Positions 15,369 through 22,230 of a stretch of DNA of 24,645 nucleotides are shown one piece after another. Origin of the DNA: an uncultured Lachnobacterium sp. (GTDB lineage Bacteria; Bacillota; Clostridia; Lachnospirales; Lachnospiraceae); assembly GCA_937889225.1 (NCBI GenBank), contig CALAST010000019.1, forward strand, positions 1-24,645. The letters run 5' to 3'. Under the pieces are notes generated by a model. It worked only from the letters and a program-made list of their open reading frames with translations, ran no database searches and was not told the origin of the DNA. The stretch's first letter is position 1; each line of letters starts with the position of its first letter. The position numbers and the translations under genes were made by a program.

Positions 15369-15989
15369 TTATAAAGAATTATTTTTGTTATTATTTTTAT
15401 TGTCATCTATAATATCATCAATGATTTTCTCAATTAACATTTTTTTCGTATATACATCGTAACTCAAAAGGCAAATATAAGCAAAATTTTGCAAATACTG
15501 TTTGTCTTCTTCCGGAAAATCTGCAAAAGCCTTTTGGGCAGTACTATATTTTTTGCTAAAATCCTTTAAAAGTTTCATGGATTCTTCTTTTTCCAGACGG
15601 AATACCTCATTATACACATCTTCCATGTTAAAACTATCTTTGTTTCCAAAATATTTATCAGTAATCGGACCTAAAATAGTGCGAATATCATTGATACTTA
15701 AGATATTTTTAAAATAATAAATAAAAATCAAAGAAAGCACATGTTCTTTAGAGTACTTCTTTTTTACTGGGGGCGGAAGCAAATCGTTTTTGGTATAGTT
15801 GTTAATCATGGTTTTTGTTAAGAGCTTGTCATCGTTACGACGTTTGGAATCGGCAAGCTGGTCTTCAATAAAGCTAGTTACCTGGTCCATATAAAGCTCA
15901 ATATTCGGAATAACTTCCGGTTTGACATAGTTTATCGTGTTGAGTTTTTCTAATAAATCAACTATAGTACGTTTCATATCGTTATCCAT
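15369..15989 (-). CDS. DUF1836 domain protein, putative MerR-like regulator
   Basis: This 206-residue soluble protein belongs to DUF1836, a clostridial family predicted to carry a MerR/XRE-like DNA-binding helix-turn-helix. The LTKTMINNYTKNDLLPPPVKKKYSKEHV region (about 57-84) matches the family core, in which a Lys/Pro-rich turn leads into a YSKEHVLSLIFIYYFK helix. The C-terminus is Asp/Asn-rich low complexity (DDNKNNNKNN). The ATG at 15989 was chosen because TTGAGGTG precedes it and the upstream GTG lies inside that site. The downstream CPBP gene may be its co-regulated partner. Confidence 0.85.
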   Translation of the reverse strand: MDNDMKRTIVDLLEKLNTINYVKPEVIPNIELYMDQVTSFIEDQLADSKRRNDDKLLTKTMINNYTKNDLLPPPVKKKYSKEHVLSLIFIYYFKNILSINDIRTILGPITDKYFGNKDSFNMEDVYNEVFRLEKEESMKLLKDFSKKYSTAQKAFADFPEEDKQYLQNFAYICLLSYDVYTKKMLIEKIIDDIIDDNKNNNKNNSL

Positions 15990-16008
15990 TTTTATCACCT
16001 CAAGTTAC

Positions 16009-16037
16009 ATTATATAGTATTGAAAACCATATGACAA
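16009..16037 (-). promoter_or_regulatory. Promoter of DUF1836-CPBP operon
   Basis: On the minus strand TTGTCA (16037-16032), a 17-bp spacer and a consensus TATAAT (16014-16009) precede the DUF1836 ribosome site. Confidence 0.75.
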
Positions 16038-16216
16038 TAAAAAATATTTTAATTTGATATAAAAAGCCAAAATTTTTGTAGTATAAAAATTGATATAGAT
16101 ATATAAGGAGTAGTATGCTATAGTTATAATTCAAATATAGAAATCAGATTATGAGATGTAAGTTGCTTTATTTTTATAAAAATCATATTATAAACTGGTA
16201 TTTCGAAATAGGATTG

Positions 16217-16225
16217 TGCTATAAT
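16217..16225 (+). promoter_or_regulatory. Extended -10 promoter of pcrA
   Basis: TGCTATAAT (16217-16225) is an extended -10 box lying 35 bases before the pcrA start codon. No good -35 is seen. Confidence 0.55.
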
Positions 16226-16260
16226 AAATGGACAAACATGTGTGCGAAAGGAATATATAA

Positions 16261-18567
16261 ATGAGTATATATGATGCTTTAAATGAACAACAAAGAGAAG
16301 GAGTTCTCACAACAGAAGGACCGGTACTTATTTTGGCGGGTGCAGGCTCTGGAAAAACTCGTGTGCTTACACATAGAACTGCATATTTAATAGAGAAAAT
16401 GGGTGTGAATCCATTTCATATTTTAGCGATTACATTTACGAATAAGGCAGCAGGGGAAATGCGTACACGTATTCAGGATATGGTAGGATACGGCTCGGAA
16501 AGCATATGGGTTTCCACGTTTCATTCCACCTGTGTGCGTATTTTAAGACGATATATAGACAGGATTGGGTATGGTACGAATTTTACGATTTATGATAGCG
16601 AGGACCAGAAAACATTGATGAAGGACATTTGCAAACGCCTTCAAATCGATACAAAAATACATAAAGAAAAGATGTTTTTAAATGTAATTTCTTCAGCAAA
16701 AGATGAGTTGATTGACCCAATTACATTTGAGACAAGAGCAGCCGGAGATTTTAACAAACGTCGTCAGGCAGAAGTCTATAAAGAATACCAAAGAGTGTTA
16801 AAACAAAATAATGCGTTGGATTTTGATGACTTAATTTTTAAAACAGTAGAACTTTTTAAATTGGATAAAGAAGTGTTAGAAGCGTATCAGGAACGTTTTC
16901 GCTATATTATGGTGGATGAATATCAGGATACGAATACTGCACAATTTGAATTGATTCGTTTGCTTGCAATGAAATATAAAAATCTGTGTGTGGTAGGTGA
17001 TGATGACCAATCCATTTATAAGTTTCGTGGGGCAAATATTTATAATATTTTAAATTTTGAAAAACATTTTCCGAGTGCAAAAGTAATTAAGCTGGAACAG
17101 AACTATCGTTCCACACAGCATATTTTAGATGCAGCAAATAATGTAATTGCCCATAATATCAGCAGAAAAGACAAATCCCTTTGGACAGAGAACGAAAAAG
17201 GTACAAAAATTCGTTTTGAGCAGTTGGAAACAGGAAATGAGGAAGCTGACTTTGTTGTGAGAGATATTGTTTCTAAAATACGAAAAGGAACATATACTTA
17301 TAAAGATTGTGCAATTCTTTATCGTACCAATGCACAGTCTCGTTTATTTGAAGAACGGTTTATTTTTTCCAATATTCCATATAAAGTGATAGGTGGTGTG
17401 AATTTCTATTCCAGAAAAGAAGTCAAAGATATGTTGGCATATTTAAAGACAATTGATAATGCAAAAGATGATTTGGCAGTAAAACGTATTATCAATGTGC
17501 CAAAACGTGGCATTGGTGCAACTTCTATCAATAAAGTAAGCAATTTTGCAATGGAGCAGGATATGGATTTTTATTCTGCACTTTGCATGGCAAGTGAGAT
17601 TCCAACAATGGGAAAAGCAGCAGAGAAGATTCGTCCTTTTGTATTATTTATTCAGTCCATGCGGGCGAAATTGGAGTATCTTTCTTTAACTCAGCTTATG
17701 GAAGAAATTATAGAGATAACCGGATATGTTGCAGAATTGCAGGCGGAAGGAACAGACGAAGCACTTGCACGAATTGAAAATATCGATGAATTAATTACTA
17801 AAATCAAGACATATGAAGAAAGTGAAGAATACCCGACATTAAGTGGATTTTTGGAAGAAGTGGCACTTGTGGCAGAAATTGATGGATTAGATGAAGAAAG
17901 TGATTATGTAGTGCTTATGACATTGCATAGTGCAAAAGGATTGGAATTTCCAAATGTGTATTTGTCAGGCATGGAGGATGGACTTTTCCCAAGCTATATG
18001 TCAATTACCAGCGATAATGCAAGTGCGGAAATTGAAGAAGAACGTCGTTTGGCGTATGTGGGCATTACACGTGCAAAAGAAAATCTGACCATTACATCTG
18101 CAAAAGTGCGTATGATTCGCGGGCAGACACAATTTAATCGTATTTCTCGCTTTGTAAAAGAAATTCCGGAACATCTGTTGATGGGAAGTGTATATGAACC
18201 AAAAGCAATAAATGTACCTGTTATGGATGATGCATATCAAAAGGCAAAAAAGGCATTCCGTACGGCAGCCACTTCTTATGGAAGTCATAATTATGGAAAT
18301 GAATATGAAGGGAGTACGTTTGTTGCACGAAATACAAAAGCACCAAGTTTTACGCCCGTAAGTAATCAACGTACATTTGCGTCGTCGAATACACAGAAAG
18401 CACCATTAAGCTATGGAGTAGGCGATTCTGTACGTCATATGAAGTTTGGCAATGGAACGGTTACGGCAATTGTAGAAGGCGGCAGAGATTATGAAGTGAC
18501 GGTAGATTTTGAAAAAGTTGGTACGAAAAAGATGTTTGCTTCGTTTGCCAAATTGAAGAAATTATAA
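16261..18567 (+). CDS. pcrA: ATP-dependent DNA helicase PcrA/UvrD
   Basis: This 3'-5' superfamily 1 helicase is used in nucleotide-excision repair, replication restart and removal of RecA or RNA polymerase from DNA. Motifs in order are LNEQQREGV (Q motif, 7-15), Walker A ILAGAGSGKT (24-33, K32), TFTNKAAGEM (motif Ia), VDEYQDTN (motif II, about 218-225), VVGDDDQSIYKFRGA (motif III), QNYRST (motif IV), VMTLHSAKGLEFPNVYL (motif V) and EERRLAYVGITRAK (motif VI). The C-terminal Tudor-like fold (about 715-768, GVGDSVRHMKFGNGTV) is the RNA-polymerase-binding domain of PcrA. At 768 residues it has the expected length. AAAGGAAT precedes the ATG. It appears monocistronic. Confidence 0.97.
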   Translation: MSIYDALNEQQREGVLTTEGPVLILAGAGSGKTRVLTHRTAYLIEKMGVNPFHILAITFTNKAAGEMRTRIQDMVGYGSESIWVSTFHSTCVRILRRYIDRIGYGTNFTIYDSEDQKTLMKDICKRLQIDTKIHKEKMFLNVISSAKDELIDPITFETRAAGDFNKRRQAEVYKEYQRVLKQNNALDFDDLIFKTVELFKLDKEVLEAYQERFRYIMVDEYQDTNTAQFELIRLLAMKYKNLCVVGDDDQSIYKFRGANIYNILNFEKHFPSAKVIKLEQNYRSTQHILDAANNVIAHNISRKDKSLWTENEKGTKIRFEQLETGNEEADFVVRDIVSKIRKGTYTYKDCAILYRTNAQSRLFEERFIFSNIPYKVIGGVNFYSRKEVKDMLAYLKTIDNAKDDLAVKRIINVPKRGIGATSINKVSNFAMEQDMDFYSALCMASEIPTMGKAAEKIRPFVLFIQSMRAKLEYLSLTQLMEEIIEITGYVAELQAEGTDEALARIENIDELITKIKTYEESEEYPTLSGFLEEVALVAEIDGLDEESDYVVLMTLHSAKGLEFPNVYLSGMEDGLFPSYMSITSDNASAEIEEERRLAYVGITRAKENLTITSAKVRMIRGQTQFNRISRFVKEIPEHLLMGSVYEPKAINVPVMDDAYQKAKKAFRTAATSYGSHNYGNEYEGSTFVARNTKAPSFTPVSNQRTFASSNTQKAPLSYGVGDSVRHMKFGNGTVTAIVEGGRDYEVTVDFEKVGTKKMFASFAKLKKL

Positions 18568-18668
18568 AATATCGTACTATAATTGTGAAACATCCATAAA
18601 AAATATATAAAATTTTGCATTTTTTGATAGGAAAATGGGAAAAGATATGGTATGATTATAATAGTTAT

Positions 18669-18682
18669 GACGTAAGTACGTC
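18669..18682. repeat. Short palindrome upstream of the acidic membrane protein
   Basis: GACGTA-ag-TACGTC lies just downstream of a TATAAT (18657-18662), about where transcription would begin, and 30 bases before the ribosome site. It could be an operator or a 5'-end hairpin. Confidence 0.35.
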
Positions 18683-18719
18683 TTTGGGATACTGACTATA
18701 TTTAAAGGAGAGTGTTTGT

Positions 18720-18995
18720 ATGAACAAATTAGAAGAAATTATTAACAACGTAAGAATAGCTGAACTTTTGAAAAAACAAGAGGAAGAAAAGAAAGTTCCA
18801 ACAGCAGTAATTGTATTGGCGGTAGTTGGAATTATCGCACTTATTGCAGCAATTGCATATGGAGTTTATCGTTTCTTTACTCCGGAGTATTTTGAAGATG
18901 ATTTGGAATATGAAGAAGATGATGACTTTTTCGAAGACGAAGATTTCTTTGACGAAGATGATGAAGTAGTAGAAGATGTATTTGAAGAAGAATAA
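18720..18995 (+). CDS. Small single-pass membrane protein with acidic tail
   Basis: I do not recognise a named family for this 91-residue protein. Residues 1-25 form an amphipathic, charged N-terminal helix, and 27-49 a strong hydrophobic segment (VPTAVIVLAVVGIIALIAAI) that should span the membrane. Residues 58-91 are almost entirely Asp, Glu and aromatic residues. With Lys before and Arg51 just after the span, orientation is ambiguous. AAGGAGAG lies 6 bases before the ATG. It has its own terminator. A role as a membrane-tethered polyanion (cation binding, or anchoring a basic partner) is only a guess. Confidence 0.8.
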   Translation: MNKLEEIINNVRIAELLKKQEEEKKVPTAVIVLAVVGIIALIAAIAYGVYRFFTPEYFEDDLEYEEDDDFFEDEDFFDEDDEVVEDVFEEE

Positions 18996-19022
18996 AAAGA
19001 ATCTAATAAACTAAGATGAAAA

Positions 19023-19060
19023 GTTCCTGTTTAGTTATAAAAACTAAACGGGAATTTTTT
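19023..19060 (+). terminator. Terminator after acidic membrane protein
   Basis: GTTCC-t-GTTTAGT pairs with ACTAAAC-g-GGAAT, followed by a run of Ts. The remaining gap to 19312 is AT-rich and holds the DUF1287 leader. Confidence 0.9.
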
Positions 19061-19255
19061 GTGTTTTAGAACTATGTATCTGGTAAATCAGTTACGATTC
19101 ATTTATGGAAGTGTGTATTTATAAGAAACAATTATTTGGACATTTTTCAAAAGTTTTTGATTATATAGACAAAATTCATAAAGTCTTAATATACATTTAA
19201 GTAGATTTATAACGATTTAAATTTGGATTTATGGTAATATTTTCAATGGAGAATG

Positions 19256-19282
19256 AAGTGTCTGTGAGACATTTTTTATTTT
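19256..19282 (+). promoter_or_regulatory. Leader hairpin with T run before the DUF1287 gene
   Basis: TGTCT-gtg-AGACA (19259-19271), extended by A-T and G-T pairs, is followed at once by TTTTTTATTTT and lies 30-40 bases before the DUF1287 ribosome site. It has the form of an intrinsic terminator placed in a leader. A possible -10 (TAATAT near 19234) lies just upstream. Confidence 0.4.
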
Positions 19283-19312
19283 AGGTTAAAAATAAAGATA
19301 AAGGAAAATATT

Positions 19313-20032
19313 ATGAGAAAAACTACAGGACAAAATAAAACTTCTTATAAAAGAAAAAAAGGAAAAACAAGAAAAGAACGCGAACGCCAGTTAAGATGCA
19401 GAATTGCAACAGTTGCTTGTTTTATGTTGGTTGGACTTTGTGTGCTTTTATATAAATGGAATATTATACCGCATCCATATTATGAAAATAGTCATTTTGG
19501 CATTGCTGATTATAAGAGTAATGTAGATAAAGATGGAGATGGAACAGATGACCAGACGGATATTTTAAAAGGAGTAAGAGATTATATCGCAACAAAGCCG
19601 CAATACAAGAGTGTCTATTATGATGGCGGTTATCCGAATGATGAATATGGTGTGTGTACAGATGTGGTGGCAAATGGATTAAAAGCAGCAGGTTACGATT
19701 TAAGGACGTTGGTGGACGGGCATATTAGGGCAAACCTTTCAGCATATGATATCGAAAAACCAGATGATAATATTGATTTTCGTCGTGTGAGAAATTTGTA
19801 TGTATATTTTAAAGATACTGCTATTGAATTGACTACAGATATTCATAAAATTGAAGAATGGCAAGGCGGAGATATTATTGTATTTAAAAATCATATTGGA
19901 GTGATATCAGATAAACGCAATCGTAATGGTGTGCCATTTGTCATTCATCATGGAAGCCCGACACAGGCTGGATATGAGCAGGATATTTTAGAGGGTAGAG
20001 ATGATATTATCGGGCATTTTCGAATAAGTTAG
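19313..20032 (+). CDS. DUF1287 membrane-anchored protein with EF-hand-like loop
   Basis: This 239-residue protein belongs to DUF1287, a family I place near the NlpC/P60 (papain-like) fold. Residues 1-30 are strongly basic and 31-47 form one membrane segment, so the rest should lie outside the cell. DKDGDGTDDQTD (72-83) fits the calcium loop DxDxDGxxDxxD of EF-hand and dockerin modules. The domain core has YGVCTDVVANGLKAAGYDL (112-130) with C115 as the likely nucleophile, and GGDIIVFKNHIGVISD (185-200) with H194 as partner His; IHHGSP (211-216) is also conserved. A wall-related amidase or peptidase role is inferred from the fold and location. AAAGGAAAAT precedes the ATG. Its original terminator appears to be split by a MITE. 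Confidence 0.85.
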   Translation: MRKTTGQNKTSYKRKKGKTRKERERQLRCRIATVACFMLVGLCVLLYKWNIIPHPYYENSHFGIADYKSNVDKDGDGTDDQTDILKGVRDYIATKPQYKSVYYDGGYPNDEYGVCTDVVANGLKAAGYDLRTLVDGHIRANLSAYDIEKPDDNIDFRRVRNLYVYFKDTAIELTTDIHKIEEWQGGDIIVFKNHIGVISDKRNRNGVPFVIHHGSPTQAGYEQDILEGRDDIIGHFRIS

Positions 20033-20062
20033 TTTTTTGGGTTATATGCATGTTACTGTTTA

Positions 20063-20071
20063 TGTGTGAAC
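20063..20071 (+). repeat. Target-site duplication, left copy
   Basis: TGTGTGAAC here is repeated in the same orientation at 20216-20224. Each copy directly abuts an end of the inverted-repeat element. Confidence 0.8.
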
Positions 20072-20215
20072 CAATGTCATTAACTTAAGGAAGCACCTGT
20101 CTAATTTGCACAAAAGAAAGCACTTCATTAACCATATTTTCTTTCGAAAAAATAAGTTTTAGTAGTGTAAATTTGTGCATAATGACAATTGCATATGCTT
20201 AAGTTAATGACATTG
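20072..20215. mobile_element. MITE, 144 bp, IS231/IS4-like ends
   Basis: The left end CAATGTCATTAACTTAAG (20072-20089) and the right end CTTAAGTTAATGACATTG (20198-20215) are perfect 18-bp inverted repeats. The 108-bp interior has no open reading frame of note but contains a further pairing, TGCACAAA (20107-20114) with TTTGTGCA (20172-20179). A 9-bp direct duplication flanks it. No transposase is encoded, so it must be moved in trans. The ends resemble, from memory, IS231-type termini (CATGCCCATCAACTTAAG), which suggests an IS4-family parent; this needs a search. Confidence 0.85.
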
Positions 20216-20224
20216 TGTGTGAAC
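20216..20224 (+). repeat. Target-site duplication, right copy
   Basis: TGTGTGAAC is identical to 20063-20071 and directly follows the right terminal inverted repeat. Confidence 0.8.
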
Positions 20225-20269
20225 AGTAACTTTAATAAGTAATTCATATAAATATATTTTGTGAAAATA

Positions 20270-20298
20270 TTGACAAAGTATGTTTTTTTTATTATACT
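20270..20298 (+). promoter_or_regulatory. Promoter of pckA
   Basis: TTGACA (20270-20275), a 17-bp spacer and TATACT (20293-20298) form a strong sigma-A promoter. The MITE ends 54 bp upstream of the -35, so it may have displaced upstream control sites. Confidence 0.85.
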
Positions 20299-20358
20299 TT
20301 GGGGGCAATGTAACTATAGTAAATTATAGTAATTTATGAAGAAAGAGGTAGATAGCAA

Positions 20359-21957
20359 ATGATTAATTTAGAAAACTATGGTATTACCGGAACTACTGAA
20401 ATCGTTTACAATCCTTCTTATGAAGTATTATTCGAAGAAGAAACCAAAGCTGGTTTAGTAGGCTATGAACAGGGTCAGGAAAGTGAACTTGGTGCTGTTA
20501 ACGTTATGACAGGTATCTATACAGGACGTTCTCCTAAAGATAAATATATCGTTATGGATGAAAACTCTAAAGATACAGTATGGTGGACTTCTGACGAATA
20601 CAAAAACGACAATCACCCAATCTCTGAAGATGTTTGGGCACAGTTAAAAGAAATCGCTAAAGCAGAACTTTCTAACAAGAGATTATTCGTTATGGATGCA
20701 TTCTGTGGTGCTAACAAAGACACAAGAATGGCTATCCGTTTCATCGTAGAAGTAGCTTGGCAGGCACACTTTGTTAAAAACATGTTCATCCAGCCAACAG
20801 CTGAAGAATTAGAAAACTTCGAACCGGATTTCGTAGTATACAATGCTTCTAAAGCAAAAGTTGAAAACTACAAAGAATTAGGATTAAACTCTGAAACAGC
20901 AGTAGCATTCAACATCACAACAAAAGAACAGGTTATCTTAAATACATGGTACGGCGGAGAAATGAAGAAAGGTTTATTCTCTATGATGAACTACTTCCTC
21001 CCATTAAAAGGTATCGCTTCTATGCACTGTTCAGCAAACACTGACTTAAACGGTGAAAACACAGCAATTTTCTTCGGTTTATCAGGAACAGGTAAAACAA
21101 CATTATCTACAGATCCAAAACGTCTCCTCATCGGTGATGACGAACACGGCTGGGATGACAATGGTGTATTCAACTTCGAAGGCGGATGCTACGCAAAAGT
21201 TATCAACCTTGATAAAGAATCTGAACCAGATATCTACAATGCAATCAAACGTAACGCTCTCTTAGAAAACGTTACATTAGATGCAGAAGGAAAAATCGAT
21301 TTCGCTGATGGAAGCGTAACAGAAAACACACGTGTTTCTTACCCAATCGATCATATTGAAAACATTGTTCGTCCAGTGTCAGCAGCACCAGCAGCGAAAG
21401 ATGTAATCTTCCTTTCCGCTGATGCATTCGGAGTACTTCCTCCAGTATCTATTCTGACACCAGAACAGACAAAATACTACTTCTTATCTGGTTTCACAGC
21501 AAAACTTGCTGGTACAGAACGTGGTATTACAGAACCAACACCTACATTCTCAGCATGCTTCGGTCAGGCATTCTTAGAATTACATCCAACAAAATATGCT
21601 GAAGAACTTGTTAAGAAAATGGAAGAAAACGGTTCTAAAGCATACTTAGTAAACACAGGATGGAATGGTACAGGAAAACGTATCTCTATCAAAGATACTC
21701 GTGGTATCATCGATGCAATCCTTGATGGATCTATCAACAAAGCTGAAACAAAACATATTCCATTCTTCAACTTCGAAGTACCAACAGAACTTCCAGGAGT
21801 TGATACAAACATCCTTGACCCACGCAATACATATGCAGATGCAGCTGAATGGGAAGAAAAAGCAAAAGACCTTGCTGGACGTTTCGTGAAGAACTTCGCT
21901 AAATACGAAGGAAACGAAGCTGGTAAAGCATTAGTTGCAGCTGGTCCACAGTTATAA
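20359..21957 (+). CDS. pckA: Phosphoenolpyruvate carboxykinase (ATP)
   Basis: This enzyme interconverts oxaloacetate plus ATP with PEP, CO2 and ADP. In fermenters it often runs toward oxaloacetate for succinate or biosynthesis. At 532 residues it is the usual size of the ATP form. Marks are YTGRSPKDKY (54-63, with R57 at the substrate site), the kinase-1a P-loop FGLSGTGKTTLS (239-250, K246), the metal site LIGDDEHGWDD shortly after, and the kinase-2-type segment that follows. GAAAGAGGT precedes the ATG. Codons are strongly biased to optimal C-ending forms (aac, ttc, tac, atc), more so than in neighbours other than ackA, pointing to very high expression. Terminator and promoter flank it closely, so it is monocistronic. 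Confidence 0.98.
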   Translation: MINLENYGITGTTEIVYNPSYEVLFEEETKAGLVGYEQGQESELGAVNVMTGIYTGRSPKDKYIVMDENSKDTVWWTSDEYKNDNHPISEDVWAQLKEIAKAELSNKRLFVMDAFCGANKDTRMAIRFIVEVAWQAHFVKNMFIQPTAEELENFEPDFVVYNASKAKVENYKELGLNSETAVAFNITTKEQVILNTWYGGEMKKGLFSMMNYFLPLKGIASMHCSANTDLNGENTAIFFGLSGTGKTTLSTDPKRLLIGDDEHGWDDNGVFNFEGGCYAKVINLDKESEPDIYNAIKRNALLENVTLDAEGKIDFADGSVTENTRVSYPIDHIENIVRPVSAAPAAKDVIFLSADAFGVLPPVSILTPEQTKYYFLSGFTAKLAGTERGITEPTPTFSACFGQAFLELHPTKYAEELVKKMEENGSKAYLVNTGWNGTGKRISIKDTRGIIDAILDGSINKAETKHIPFFNFEVPTELPGVDTNILDPRNTYADAAEWEEKAKDLAGRFVKNFAKYEGNEAGKALVAAGPQL

Positions 21958-21994
21958 TTAATACATAACAGAAATTCATATACGTTAAGTATAG

Positions 21995-22026
21995 AAAAGC
22001 GCTCCGTGAAAACGGGGCGCTTTTTG
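21995..22026 (+). terminator. Terminator of pckA
   Basis: AAAAGCGC-t-CCG (21995-22006) pairs with CGG-g-GCGCTTTT (22013-22024), with a 6-base loop and a T run. It is a strong intrinsic terminator. Confidence 0.92.
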
Positions 22027-22035
22027 CGAAATCAG

Positions 22036-22064
22036 TTGACATATTATATAGCAGATGCTATACT
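22036..22064 (+). promoter_or_regulatory. Promoter of Rpn-like gene
   Basis: TTGACA (22036-22041), 17 bp and TATACT (22059-22064) form a strong promoter, identical in both boxes to that of pckA. It gives a long leader of about 160 bases before the start codon at 22231. Confidence 0.75.
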
Positions 22065-22090
22065 TAAGCAATCTTGAGATAGCATCTGCT
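22050..22090. repeat. 12-bp inverted repeat overlapping the Rpn-gene -10
   Basis: AGCAGATGCTAT (22050-22061) and ATAGCATCTGCT (22079-22090) are perfect complements. The stem continues after one unpaired base through CTTAAG/CTTGAG (22063-22068 and 22073-22078) to a CAAT loop. It overlaps the -10 box and the predicted start point, the arrangement of a repressor operator. There is no T run, so it is not a usual terminator. A small TCGG/CCGA hairpin follows near 22101-22115. Confidence 0.6.
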
Positions 22091-22230
22091 GTTTCCATTC
22101 TCGGTAGTTCGCCGAAAAATCCCTATATTTTAGAGCTTATTGTAAAAAAGGAATGATGCCTATGAGTGTATTTTCTTGATTTTATCTGTAACTAAGCAAA
22201 ATAATGTGATAGAATGGAGATACAAAAATA

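Larger units (their letters stand above)
20052..20230 (+). terminator. Interrupted terminator of the DUF1287 gene
   Basis: GTTACTGTT (20052-20060) and AACAGTAAC (20222-20230) are perfect complements on either side of the inserted element, followed by TTTAATAAG. Removing the element and one copy of the 9-bp direct repeat brings them to a 9-bp stem with an 8-base loop (TATGTGTG), 20 bases after the stop codon. Confidence 0.6.
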
